Below are positions 35,357 through 43,946 of a stretch of DNA of 64,000 bases, piece after piece. Under the pieces are notes generated by a model. The model was not told where the DNA came from, ran no database searches, and was given only the letters and a program-made list of their open reading frames with translations. The stretch's first letter is position 1; each line of letters opens with the position of its first letter. The DNA comes from Planococcus sp. PAMC 21323. Lineage in GTDB: Bacteria; Bacillota; Bacilli; Bacillales_A; Planococcaceae. The position numbers were made by a program, and so were the translations under genes. The stretch is taken from contig NZ_CP009129.1 of assembly GCF_000785555.1 (NCBI RefSeq), forward strand, positions 1,488,001-1,552,000, written 5' to 3'.

Positions 35357-36808
35357 ATGACTTTTATATCAATTGAGTTTCTTTTATTTTTCGCAGGTAT
35401 CGTTTTTACCTATTATTTAATCCCACACAAGTGGAGATGGATTCTTTTACTCGTTGCAAGTTATAGTTTTTACGCTACGTTGAGCGGTTACTTTGTCTTG
35501 TTACTCCTTACGAGCACAGTGTTTACTTATTTTACGGGAATAGTCATTGAAAAACAGGAAACCAAACAACAGAAGAAAAGAGTCATGCTGCTTGGTATTT
35601 GCGTATTGCTGTTTTTTCTCGGTTGGTTTAAATATTTTAATTTCCTAAATGATTCCATTCGAGCCATCTCAACATACTTGAATTGGAACTATACCCTACC
35701 GTACCAAGAAATTGTACTGCCGTTAGCTATTTCTTTTTATACATTTCAGGCAGTCAGTTATCTTGTAGACATCTCTAAAGGAAAGCAAAAAGCAGAAAGA
35801 CATTACGGCTATTTCTCCATCTATTTTGCCTTTTTCCCACAACTCGTTGCGGGACCGATTGAACGTGCTAAGAAATTGCTTCCTCAATTTAAAATAGAAC
35901 AAACCTTAAATTATGACAATATAAGCTATGGGATGAAGCGAATCGCCTGGGGATTTTTTAAGAAAACCTTAATTGCGGACCGACTCGCGCCAATTGTAGC
36001 GAGTGTTTACGATAGTCCAGACCCAACCGGTTCTCAAATCGTCCTAGCAACAATTTTATTCTCGGTTCAATTATACGCGGATTTTTCAGCACTTAGTGAC
36101 ATTGCCATTGGTTGTGCACGAATGCTTGGGATTAGACTTACCGAAAACTTTAAGCAACCGCATTTTGCCACGTCAATCGGAGATTTCTGGAATAGATGGC
36201 ACATCACGCTTTCGACATGGCTTAGAGACTATATCTTTATGCCTTTATGTAAAGGAAAAAAGAAAAGAAGCGAAATTTATGTAGCTATCATCATTACGTT
36301 TTTAATAAGTGGCATTTGGCACGGAGCGGCTTGGACTTTTGTGTTGTGGGGACTTATTCACGGGTTTTACCGCGTCTTTGGAGATCACACAAAACATACT
36401 CGTGGAAAAATGGCGTCATTAGTTCAATTAGATAAAAATCCAGTAGTGCATAAATGGCTGAAAATCACGATTACGTTTCTTCTTGTATGTTTTTCTCGTG
36501 TATTTTTCCGGTCAAATTCGGTTACAGAGGCATTTGAAAATGCACGTCATTTCTTATCACCTAGCTCCTGGAATCCGTCGGGAATCATTGCGGCATTTGA
36601 AATGTTTTCTTTGCTCGATTTAGTGATTTTCAGCTTTTTCTTTATCGTGATGCAGCTGTATCATTACATCGAAAGAAAAAATACGTCAACGTGGACCTGG
36701 TTATCGCAACGCCCGGCAGTTGCTCGTTTTGCCGTGTATGTTTTAATCGTTGTCTCAGTTTTGGTGTTCGGTGCTACAGGTCAAGGATTTGTTTACGGTG
36801 GGTTTTAA
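35357..36808 (+). CDS. MBOAT-family O-acyltransferase (DltB/AlgI-like)
   Basis: A 483-residue polytopic membrane protein with about 11 helices. Family landmarks: VGPIER-like LVAGPIERAKKLLPQF (about 170), FWNRWHITLSTWLRDYIFMPL (about 275-295) and GIWHGAAWTFVLWGLIHG with the invariant His (about 320). Such proteins move an acyl group across the membrane from a carrier protein or CoA to an extracellular acceptor. Placed after a carrier protein and its ligase and before an SGNH-type protein, it should be the transmembrane step of a Dlt-type pathway. Confidence 0.85.
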   Translation: MTFISIEFLLFFAGIVFTYYLIPHKWRWILLLVASYSFYATLSGYFVLLLLTSTVFTYFTGIVIEKQETKQQKKRVMLLGICVLLFFLGWFKYFNFLNDSIRAISTYLNWNYTLPYQEIVLPLAISFYTFQAVSYLVDISKGKQKAERHYGYFSIYFAFFPQLVAGPIERAKKLLPQFKIEQTLNYDNISYGMKRIAWGFFKKTLIADRLAPIVASVYDSPDPTGSQIVLATILFSVQLYADFSALSDIAIGCARMLGIRLTENFKQPHFATSIGDFWNRWHITLSTWLRDYIFMPLCKGKKKRSEIYVAIIITFLISGIWHGAAWTFVLWGLIHGFYRVFGDHTKHTRGKMASLVQLDKNPVVHKWLKITITFLLVCFSRVFFRSNSVTEAFENARHFLSPSSWNPSGIIAAFEMFSLLDLVIFSFFFIVMQLYHYIERKNTSTWTWLSQRPAVARFAVYVLIVVSVLVFGATGQGFVYGGF

Positions 36809-36818
36809 TCGTAAACAG

Positions 36819-36840
36819 ACTGACTCGCAAACGAGTCAGT
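36819..36840 (+). terminator. Intra-operon hairpin
   Basis: ACTGACTCG / CGAGTCAGT with a four-base loop (CAAA), 10 nt after the MBOAT stop. No T-run follows, so it is more likely an RNA-stability or partial attenuation element than a full terminator. Confidence 0.5.
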
Positions 36841-36883
36841 CCATCAGTTTAATAAAAAGAGTAAAAGATCGAAAGGATTTGCC

Positions 36884-37795
36884 ATGGGCCGTTTATTTAT
36901 TAAGTTAACTATTATCATCACTGCGGCTTTACTATTGTTTATACCTGTAAATAACTTTGTAAAGCAATCTCGGAGCTACAACATCAACGACGACATCTTG
37001 ACGTTTAAAAAAGATCCATATCCAGTTGATGTTATCAATCTAGGTGCCTCTCATTCTATGTATGGCTACTATTTTAAGCCAACGGGTTTGGCTCACCTGG
37101 ATTTAGCTCTGCCTGGTCAGACTCTCGAGTACGACTTTAAGTTGTTAAAAGAGTACGGCGAGTATTTGAAACCGGATGGAGTTGTCATTTTATCCATTTC
37201 TCAAATGACGTTCATAAATAGCGAGAACGAGGAAGTAGACGAAGGACGTTATTTCGAAATTTTAGATCGTTCGCAAATTGAATCGTTTCGTTTGCTGGAT
37301 TATTACAAGTACATGTATCTCCCAGGAACAAATAGTGACAATTTTACTTCTGCGCTTTCAAGCAAATGGAAAGGCTTTAAATGGACTTCTCATCAATCTT
37401 GGGCAAATGACGGTAAGAACTATGCGGAAAGAAAGTCTGAATACGTAGAAGAAAACTATAGAAAAGCAGCTGAAAAAAATTACGTGGAACAAAATATAAA
37501 GCAGCTACAAGAGATAATTGCTTATTGTGAAGAGAAAGGATACGAAGTCGTACTCACTATGGAGCCCGTTCATCAAACTTATCAAGACCACTTTGACGAA
37601 GAAGTGATGAATCGACTTGTTTTTCAGCACCTAAACAAACTTGACTTAGATGTCCCGTTTTTAAATTACATGAACGATCAACGATTCGCTGACAACCAAG
37701 ACTATTTTATTGATTCCGATCACTTAAACAGTGCAGGAAGAAAAGAATATTCGTGGATCGTTTATAATGACCTCAAGAAATTAGGGTATTTCTGA
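36884..37795 (+). CDS. SGNH-hydrolase-like membrane-anchored protein (DltD/AlgX-like role)
   Basis: A 303-residue protein with one N-terminal membrane anchor (LTIIITAALLLFIPVN) and an extracytoplasmic SGNH/GDSL-like domain. The nucleophile block is NLGASHSMYGYY (Ser about residue 53) and the C-terminal Asp-His pair is in DSDHLNSAG. This fits acyl-transfer partners of MBOAT proteins such as DltD, PatB or AlgJ/X. It ends the four-gene dlt-like cluster and is followed by a strong terminator. GAAAGGA precedes the ATG. Confidence 0.75.
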   Translation: MGRLFIKLTIIITAALLLFIPVNNFVKQSRSYNINDDILTFKKDPYPVDVINLGASHSMYGYYFKPTGLAHLDLALPGQTLEYDFKLLKEYGEYLKPDGVVILSISQMTFINSENEEVDEGRYFEILDRSQIESFRLLDYYKYMYLPGTNSDNFTSALSSKWKGFKWTSHQSWANDGKNYAERKSEYVEENYRKAAEKNYVEQNIKQLQEIIAYCEEKGYEVVLTMEPVHQTYQDHFDEEVMNRLVFQHLNKLDLDVPFLNYMNDQRFADNQDYFIDSDHLNSAGRKEYSWIVYNDLKKLGYF

Positions 37796-37881
37796 GTGAT
37801 TGCTGGTACTAGTTATTATTGTTGAAATTTATGTAATACACGTAAACATACTAGACAGAGAGCAATGACAGTTCTGCAAAA

Positions 37882-37927
37882 ACCTCCTAGACGACAAGAA
37901 ACGTTTGTCGTCTAGGAGGCTTTTTTG
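37882..37927 (+). terminator. Rho-independent terminator
   Basis: CCTCCTAGACGACA / TGTCGTCTAGGAGG stem with a short loop and a six-T tail, ending the dlt-like cluster. Confidence 0.9.
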
Positions 37928-38036
37928 TGTCCTCAATTTTTGTAGAATGAGATTAAGAAGTAATAGAAGAGTTCATTTTTCAAATCGTACTAATGTTTTT
38001 CTGGCATTTCGATTTGATCAATTGCAAAATGATAAT

Positions 38037-38513
38037 TTACTCGAACTTACAATCTTGAATGAACTTATGTAGTCGATGCAATTGCCACTCACGTTCTTCC
38101 GTTGCCTTGTTTAACTCATTATTAAATGCGAGGTTCATTGTCTTAATCACATAATCTGTAGCCACCATTGCATGACCTCTCATATGACCTACGGCAATGG
38201 CATGTCCTATAGCCCTTGCTGCAGCCTTTGCTGTTTCTTTTTTACACTCTCTGGCTAGTTCATGAACTTTAAAGCCAGCTTTTCTAACTTGATGAACTGT
38301 TGCTTCCTGGTTTTGCCAGAGTTCAATTATTCTAATTCCATTTAGTACTTTTTCATCTTGAGGAAATTCTTGTTCAAGATATGGTAGTACACGCTCTGCG
38401 GCATCAATAGCCCATTTAGCCAACTCTATTTGATCAAGTAGTTCAGTATTATCTACAATTTCATTTCGTAATTTCATATCGTCAACAATTTTAATTTTAG
38501 GTTTACTGATCAT
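38037..38513 (-). CDS. Putative Imm5-like immunity protein
   Basis: A 158-residue soluble, helical protein. The central ARECKKETAKAAARAIGHAI followed by AVGHMRGHAMVATDYVIK is the typical core of small proteins annotated as putative immunity proteins (Imm-5-like). No partner toxin gene is nearby, so it is an orphan. The ATG at 38513 has AGGAGAA upstream. Its role as an antitoxin is an inference from family naming. Confidence 0.7.
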   Translation of the reverse strand: MISKPKIKIVDDMKLRNEIVDNTELLDQIELAKWAIDAAERVLPYLEQEFPQDEKVLNGIRIIELWQNQEATVHQVRKAGFKVHELARECKKETAKAAARAIGHAIAVGHMRGHAMVATDYVIKTMNLAFNNELNKATEEREWQLHRLHKFIQDCKFE

Positions 38514-38852
38514 ATAAATTCTCCTAGCTTTGCAAAGTCATAGTCCATTCTACAAGTTGCTACAGTTTAATCTTTCTAGAAAAAACAATAGTTAAAGTAT
38601 CCATCTATTCAGTCATTTTATCAACAGGGCATGCACCTTCCATAACTTGACTAGTTGTTATGGAAAAATCTAAAGTTCAATTTATTTTGAATTGCATAGC
38701 ACATATTCAATAGTGCAAACAAAAAAGACGCAGTTTTTCTATAACAAAATTAGTGTATTAAACTGTGCTGTAAATTACTTTGAACTAGTTAACATAAAGT
38801 ATCGATCTAAAAGAAGCAAGATAAAACAGACGATAAATCTAGATATTTTTGG
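38514..38852. other. AT-rich intergenic stretch
   Basis: About 340 bp with no plausible gene. It should contain the promoter of the leftward immunity-like gene; nothing else is visible. Confidence 0.4.
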
Positions 38853-38882
38853 TTGAATTAACATGTCCTATGGTAGTATAAA
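38853..38882 (+). promoter_or_regulatory. Candidate sigma-A promoter of the DMT transporter
   Basis: TTGAAT (38853-38858), 18-bp spacer, TATAAA (38877-38882), followed by GGGAGG and the ATG at 38908. Confidence 0.5.
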
Positions 38883-38907
38883 TGAATTAAAGTTGGGAGG
38901 GATTGAG

Positions 38908-39807
38908 ATGGAGAATAAATCAGCGTGGTTACTTATTGCGATTGGAGCTTCATTATGGGGTGTAATCGGTATTTTCGTGACCTACCTTTACGAAGTGGGT
39001 TTTACACCTATCGAAATCGTTGCTGTGCGCGTGTTAACGGCTTCTATCATTATGGTTCCTTATGTTTTTGTAAAGAATCGTCATCTATTCAAAATAAGGG
39101 TGAGAGACTCGAAGTATTTTATAGGTACCGGTATTATTAGTATTGTTTTGTTCAATTGGTGTTTGTTCAGTTCGATGAAAGAATCTTCTATTTCAATTGC
39201 CTTTATCTTGCTATATACAGCACCGGCGTTTGTAACGATTTTGTCTCGAATTTTCTTTAAAGAATCGCTTACCGCTCGCAAAGTTACGGCGTTGATAATT
39301 ACCTTAGTAGGGTGTTCGCTTGTTATTGGAATCTTTTCTAGTTCTACTGCATCGATTTCGCTTTATGGATTAGTCCTTGGACTGGGATCTGGATTTTTCT
39401 ATGCCCTTTACAGCATTTTCGGAAAAGCAGCATTATCAAAATATGACTCATTAACGGTAACGGTGTACACGTTTCTTTTCGCAACTGTTGCCATTGTCCC
39501 TTTCAGTGGATTGGGTTCAAAAATGTCTACACTGACTGATGTAAAAGTAATCGGACTCGTGATTGGACTTGGTTTTCTTTCTACAATGTTGCCATTCATT
39601 TTCTATACGAAAGGCCTTCAATACGTTGAGTCAAGTCGTGCTTCGATTATCGCAACAATTGAACCAGTCGTCGCTTCGGTAGTCGGGTTCTTTATTTTCA
39701 ATGAAACCTTATCGACATGGCAATATATTGGCATGATTATGGTGATTAGTTCCGTCATTATTGTACAAGAATCCAAAAACGCAAAAAAATCGCTCGCAAC
39801 AGTATGA
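38908..39807 (+). CDS. EamA/DMT-family transporter
   Basis: A 299-residue, ten-helix drug/metabolite transporter made of two EamA repeats (about residues 8-140 and 155-290). It begins SAWLLIAIGASLWGVIGIF; the second repeat has GLVLGLGSGFFYALYSIFGK and ends with IIATIEPVVASVVGFFIFNE, the classic EamA segment. Probably an exporter of amino acids or other metabolites. I chose the ATG at 38908 (GGGAGGGATTGAG upstream) over an upstream ATG without a ribosome-binding site. Confidence 0.85.
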   Translation: MENKSAWLLIAIGASLWGVIGIFVTYLYEVGFTPIEIVAVRVLTASIIMVPYVFVKNRHLFKIRVRDSKYFIGTGIISIVLFNWCLFSSMKESSISIAFILLYTAPAFVTILSRIFFKESLTARKVTALIITLVGCSLVIGIFSSSTASISLYGLVLGLGSGFFYALYSIFGKAALSKYDSLTVTVYTFLFATVAIVPFSGLGSKMSTLTDVKVIGLVIGLGFLSTMLPFIFYTKGLQYVESSRASIIATIEPVVASVVGFFIFNETLSTWQYIGMIMVISSVIIVQESKNAKKSLATV

Positions 39808-39871
39808 CCAAGCAGACGCCTGACGCATACTGTATGATAGTAGAAATTTTTTATCTTGGGAGGTAGTTGTA

Positions 39872-40028
39872 TTGTTAAATTATCCTGCTCCTACAACTCG
39901 GAGTGAAAAATTCGATATGATTGCTGTGTTGCAAGACCGGTTGCTTGCCGCTCATGGTGAGCATATTGTTAACTAAATGGATGGAGTCGTTAGGAGTGGA
40001 TTACCGGCTCGATAAATTACCAATTTAG
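39872..40028 (+). pseudogene. Remnant of a KNTase-like nucleotidyltransferase with an internal deletion
   Basis: GGGAGG and a TTG (39872) open a 34-codon frame MLNYPAPTTRSEKFDMIAVL... ending at TAA 39974-39976. This looks like the first strand and helix of kanamycin-nucleotidyltransferase-type proteins, just before the GxYGS motif. In another frame, overlapping that stop, KWMESLGVDYRLDKLPI (39975-40028) looks like the C-terminal end of the same kind of protein. The middle, roughly 200 codons, seems deleted with loss of frame. Family call from memory, moderate confidence. Confidence 0.5.
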
Positions 40029-40074
40029 AGCGGGAGCTTTTTATCCTAGTCACACTTTAATAAGGAGGAGTAAA

Positions 40075-40536
40075 ATGCATATACGCAATTCAGCTAAGGC
40101 AGTCATCCATAAAGAAGGTCATGTGTTACTGACAAAAAATAAAGATGCTGAAGGGTTCTTTTATTTGTTTCCAGGCGGGGGACAAGAGCACGGGGAAGTG
40201 TTAGTCGATACCATCAAACGAGAATGCTTAGAAGAAACAGGTTATCAAGTAGCTGCAGGAGATCTCCTCTATGTACGCGAATACATAGGAAAAAATCATG
40301 AACATGCACATGATCGAGACTTTCACCAAATTGAGTTTTATTTTGTTTGTACAATCGAAGCGGGGTCAGTAGAAATACCGGTTCCAACCAATCCAGATTC
40401 ACATCAAATTGGCATAGAGTGGGTAGCAATCTCTAAATTACCAGAGCTTCGTATGTACCCAAAAGAAATTGGGGTGCCAATACAACAATTTGCAGAAAAC
40501 CAGAAAGCTGCAGTGTATTTAGGAGATATTAACTAA
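40075..40536 (+). CDS. Nudix hydrolase
   Basis: A 153-residue protein with a complete Nudix box: GGGQEHGEVLVDTIKRECLE followed by ETGY, about residues 34-57 (G-x5-E-x7-REUxEExGU). The N-terminus NSAKAVIHKEGHVLLTKN is typical. Cytosolic pyrophosphohydrolase acting on a nucleoside diphosphate-linked compound; substrate unknown. The ATG at 40075 has AAGGAGGAG upstream. It directly follows the decayed nucleotidyltransferase gene. Confidence 0.85.
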   Translation: MHIRNSAKAVIHKEGHVLLTKNKDAEGFFYLFPGGGQEHGEVLVDTIKRECLEETGYQVAAGDLLYVREYIGKNHEHAHDRDFHQIEFYFVCTIEAGSVEIPVPTNPDSHQIGIEWVAISKLPELRMYPKEIGVPIQQFAENQKAAVYLGDIN

Positions 40537-40639
40537 GAAAAAATCGTTTAAAGAGCAATTATGGTTTTTATTATAAATGTAGTTATCTACTTAAGGATTA
40601 TTTTTTAAATTCAAATAAGGTCAATAAATAAGTTAACAA

Positions 40640-40804
40640 TAGTAAGTCAATGAAATAATGAAGATATTCTAGTCGCAAAGTGTCGAGTATATCCTGATAA
40701 AGCTGTTAAAACAAGCAGGAATTCTTCTAAATGGCTACTGCCAACAATAACAAAAATGTTGTATAGTAATGAAGGATATAAAGAAGTGAAAGGTGTTATC
40801 AGGA
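40640..40804 (+). pseudogene. Possible C-terminal remnant of a coding gene
   Basis: An open frame without a start codon, reading ...DILVAKCRVYPDKAVK... and ending MLYSNEGYKEVKGVIRI before a TGA. The end recalls the last strand of GNAT acetyltransferases (LYxxxGYKEV). It abuts the MFS gene. Weak evidence. Confidence 0.25.
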
Positions 40805-40805
40805 T

Positions 40806-42014
40806 ATGATGCAAAACCCGAAAGGAAGAAAGCGACTGGGTCTCGCGTTGATCCTCAGTATGCTTGGAATTTTAGCGCCGCTGAATATCGATATGTATTT
40901 GCCGGCTTTTCCTGCAATCGCAGATGAACTAGATGCGCATGTGTCGTTAGTGCAGCTGAGTTTGACCGCATGTTTGATCGGACTTGCGGCTGGACAAATT
41001 GTTGTTGGGCCATTTAGTGACGCTGTCGGAAGACGAAAGCCGCTCATCATCTCTGTCATTTTGTTTGCGCTGTCGTCCGTACTATGTGCTGTAGCTCCAA
41101 ACATAGAGACTTTGATTGCAGCTCGCTTTGTACAAGGTTTTACGGCTTCTGGTGGGGTGGTGTTATCGCGAGCGGTCGTTAGTGATGTGTTTACCGGACG
41201 CGAAATGACGAAGTTTTTTGCGTTGTTGATGGTAATTAATGCTGTAGCTCCGATGGCTGCACCGATTGCAGGGGGCGCAATTTTAGCTTTGCCGTTTGCA
41301 GGATGGGAAACGATTTTTTATTTTCTTGGATTCTTAGGTGTGATGATGGTGATCGTGGTGACTTTGCGCTTACCGGAAACCTTGCCTCCTGAACAACGCG
41401 TACCAAGTTCAATAGGACATTCGGTTCGGACGATGGGCAGTTTGTTTAAAGAACGCCCTTATATCGGTTACGCATTAGTGGTGGGCTTAATCCACGGTGG
41501 TAGTTTTGCCTACGTTGCCGGTACGCCATTTGTATACCAAGAGATTTACGGCGTTTCACCGCAAACCTTTAGTGTGTTGTTTGGCATTAACGGAATCGCG
41601 ATGATTCTCGGTAGTTTTATCATTGGGAAGTTTGGCGGCATTGTTTCTGAGCATCGTTTGTTGCAAGGAGCGGTCATTGTAGCTGTGAGCGCGACGTTTG
41701 TTCTGTTGATCATGACCATTATCCAAGGACCACTCGCTTCACTTGTAATCTCGATTTTTATTTACATGATAGCGATTGGGATGATTTTTACGAGCTCGTT
41801 TACGTTAGCGATGAAAGGACAAGGACACCGAGCAGGGAGTGCCAGTGCCGTTGTTGGAATGTTGCCTTTAGTTGTAGGTTCGCTCGTTTCACCTTTAGTT
41901 GGAATCAACGAAACGTCAGCAATTCCCATGGGTGCGATTTTATTTGGAACTTCTATACTCGGAATGATGGCCTTTTTCTTTTTAACTGGGCATCGACAGC
42001 AAATAAAACATTGA
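40806..42014 (+). CDS. Bcr/CflA-type MFS drug efflux transporter
   Basis: A 402-residue, 12-helix major facilitator protein. LAPLNIDMYLPAFPAIADEL at the N-terminus and QIVVGPFSDAVGRRKPLI (motif A) followed by RFVQGFTASGGVVLSRAVVSD (motif C-like) are the hallmarks of the Bcr/CflA DHA1 subfamily, which exports bicyclomycin, chloramphenicol, sulfonamides or cysteine in relatives. ATG ATG start with AAAGGTG upstream. Monocistronic. Confidence 0.85.
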   Translation: MMQNPKGRKRLGLALILSMLGILAPLNIDMYLPAFPAIADELDAHVSLVQLSLTACLIGLAAGQIVVGPFSDAVGRRKPLIISVILFALSSVLCAVAPNIETLIAARFVQGFTASGGVVLSRAVVSDVFTGREMTKFFALLMVINAVAPMAAPIAGGAILALPFAGWETIFYFLGFLGVMMVIVVTLRLPETLPPEQRVPSSIGHSVRTMGSLFKERPYIGYALVVGLIHGGSFAYVAGTPFVYQEIYGVSPQTFSVLFGINGIAMILGSFIIGKFGGIVSEHRLLQGAVIVAVSATFVLLIMTIIQGPLASLVISIFIYMIAIGMIFTSSFTLAMKGQGHRAGSASAVVGMLPLVVGSLVSPLVGINETSAIPMGAILFGTSILGMMAFFFLTGHRQQIKH

Positions 42015-42152
42015 TTTGAAAACAAGGGTTGAGAATTTTTTCTCACTCTTGTTTTTATTTTCAAAAATAAAAGAAACATTCAATTAATTAAACCGTCAAC
42101 TGGTTTTATTTGGTATATTAGGTAAAAGAAATTTATTTTAGGAGGGTTCTTT

Positions 42153-42532
42153 ATTAAAAAGCTACTCGTGTTGATGATGTTACTCTTACTAACTGCCTGC
42201 GGAGACGAAACCAATCGTACAATTTTAAAGGCAGTAGTGACAACTGGGATCTGATCTATGTGGTAAACGTCACGAGTTCTGATAGCCAAGATAAAAGCGG
42301 AACGGTTATCTATACAGGTAAAGGTCAAGCACCCGAAACGGTCGATTACCAAATTACTACGTCTTCAAGTGGATCTGAGGGGACTGGAGTTGTGTTAGAA
42401 AGCGACAAAGCGGGAAGCATTGGAAAGGTCTCTTGTGAAGGCTGCACCGTTATTCAAGAAGACAAAGAGATACAAGTCGAAATTAGCTGGAATGGACAAA
42501 CTGAGGAATTTGTTTTAACTAGGGATAACTAA
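42153..42532 (+). pseudogene. Frameshifted small lipoprotein gene with a lost start codon
   Basis: AGGAGGG precedes an ATT (42153) that opens IKKLLVLMMLLLLTACGDETN, a lipoprotein signal peptide with lipobox LTAC; the frame stops at TGA 42252. The mature domain continues in another frame: FKGSSDNWDLIYVVNVTSSD... to 42532, with FKGxSxNW typical of small Bacillaceae lipoproteins. So the ancestral gene has an ATG-to-ATT start change and a frameshift near 42205-42220. A GTG at 42168 could still start the first frame. Confidence 0.65.
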
Positions 42533-42572
42533 TCCGTAACGATTGATTAAGTAACTAGTAGGAGGAATCAAA

Positions 42573-42848
42573 ATGAAGAAGTTTTTTGTTTCATTGTTTG
42601 GAGGGTTACTAATCGGCTTGCCTTTAGCGTTTTGGTGGATAGGTTATGAAACCATTAGCTATAGCCAGTTAAATGTTACGGGTGTGGACGAGGTGATTGT
42701 GCGCGAGATGGATTTTGACTTTGTTTTTTATGCTTCGTTACTCGTTGTTGCAATTGCTGCGATAATTTACTTTGTGTGGAGCTTCATTAGCAAAAAGCGT
42801 GATGAGAAGTTTTACCGAGATTATGATAAAAATCGTAAACACTCGTAA
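42573..42848 (+). CDS. Small two-helix membrane protein, function unknown
   Basis: A 91-residue protein with two membrane helices (FVSLFGGLLIGLPLAFWWIG and FDFVFYASLLVVAIAAIIYFVW) separated by a 30-residue acidic outside loop, and a charged C-terminus (SKKRDEKFYRDYDKNRKHS). AGGAGGAA lies before the ATG. It is 40 bp after the decayed lipoprotein gene, perhaps a former operon partner. No family recognised. Confidence 0.7.
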   Translation: MKKFFVSLFGGLLIGLPLAFWWIGYETISYSQLNVTGVDEVIVREMDFDFVFYASLLVVAIAAIIYFVWSFISKKRDEKFYRDYDKNRKHS

Positions 42849-42865
42849 ATGAATAGTAAGCAAAT

Positions 42866-42905
42866 AAAAGCAACGGGTTTGTTACTCCTCGTTGCTTTTT
42901 TTTTT
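42866..42905. terminator. Terminator between convergent genes
   Basis: AAAAGCAACG / CGTTGCTTTT stem, 14-nt loop, and a long T-run to the right. Confidence 0.85.
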
Positions 42906-43710
42906 ATTGAACTGTATGTTGGTACTGCTGAATGCGGTACTGACGAGGTGTTAAGCCTGTTGCTTTTTTAAAAGCTGCTTGAAACTGAGTATTACTTTTA
43001 TAGCCAACTTTGCTGGAGATCTTTGAAATAGGGCTATCACTCGTACATAGCAAATATTTCGCCGTATTAATGCGACAGGAGATAATGTATTGAAGCGGAC
43101 TCATGTCAGTCACTTGCTTGAACAAACGTGCTAACTGGTATTTATTTAGCTCAAATCGCTCAGCAAGCTCCTCTAACGATAGCGTCTGTGAATGGTTTTC
43201 CTCCATATAGTATTTAATCTCTTGAATCGTAGCTTCTACATTAGAGTACTCGTTTGTTTCCGGTTTAGTGGCAGAGCGGTATACAAATAACAAGATCGCG
43301 TTGATCAAGTGATGTGCCATTTGTTTGGAGTCAGCTCCAGGTTGTTCTTTTTCTAGCTGCAACTGCAAGAAGAGCGACTTTAAGTTAGCAATTTGGCTAA
43401 TAGATATAATAGACGGGTAATTAGCGTAACTAGCGGGGTCTAGTGGACAAAAGGTAAGTCGGTAGCCACAATATGTGTCTGAAGCTACATATAGCTGTTC
43501 ATGCCAAGAACCTGCTTGTATAAAAAGAACGGTTCCAGCTGAAGCATGATAAGTTTGTCCGTCGATCTGACAGTGTATTGTCCCATTTAACACCAATAAT
43601 AATTCAACTGTATCTGGGTGATGGTGGAGCGGGACTTGCTTTGACGTTCCATCGGGGACTGAAAAAGATTGAATGCTGTGAAACAGGAAAGAATCCGTGG
43701 CTATAGGCAA
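42904..43710 (-). CDS. AraC-family transcriptional regulator
   Basis: A 268-residue protein with an N-terminal cupin sensor (about 15-95; HHHPDTVELLLVLNGTIHCQ) and two C-terminal helix-turn-helix motifs (about 165-265; SLEELAERFELNKYQLARLFKQ and ISKISSKVGYKSNTQFQAAFKK). This layout fits sugar-responsive regulators. The annotated start is a TTG (43710) with a poor ribosome-binding site. A better start, ATG 43723 after AAAGGA, is in another frame (MSDILAYSHGF), so a single-base change may have disturbed the N-terminus. No obvious target gene adjoins it. Confidence 0.75.
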   Translation of the reverse strand: MPIATDSFLFHSIQSFSVPDGTSKQVPLHHHPDTVELLLVLNGTIHCQIDGQTYHASAGTVLFIQAGSWHEQLYVASDTYCGYRLTFCPLDPASYANYPSIISISQIANLKSLFLQLQLEKEQPGADSKQMAHHLINAILLFVYRSATKPETNEYSNVEATIQEIKYYMEENHSQTLSLEELAERFELNKYQLARLFKQVTDMSPLQYIISCRINTAKYLLCTSDSPISKISSKVGYKSNTQFQAAFKKATGLTPRQYRIQQYQHTVQ

Positions 43711-43946
43711 GTATATCGCTCATTTCTTTTCCTTTAAGTTTAACAAGAATTGATAAGAAAATCTGTATAATACCCGTATATTTAGTAACAAATTCATTAG
43801 TTACTACAAGAATCAATAGGAACTATTTTGTGAAAGCATATTTAAAAGAGATAACTAACTAAATCTATACTAATATGAATATTATGATAATTGAAGTAAA
43901 ATAAAAGTAAGATGACTACCTAATAAATGAAAGAAGGTTGAGTGAG

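Noticed and set aside
42260-42532. Independent 90-residue gene
   Set aside because: It lacks a ribosome-binding site and signal peptide and joins naturally, across a frameshift, to the lipoprotein signal sequence just upstream.
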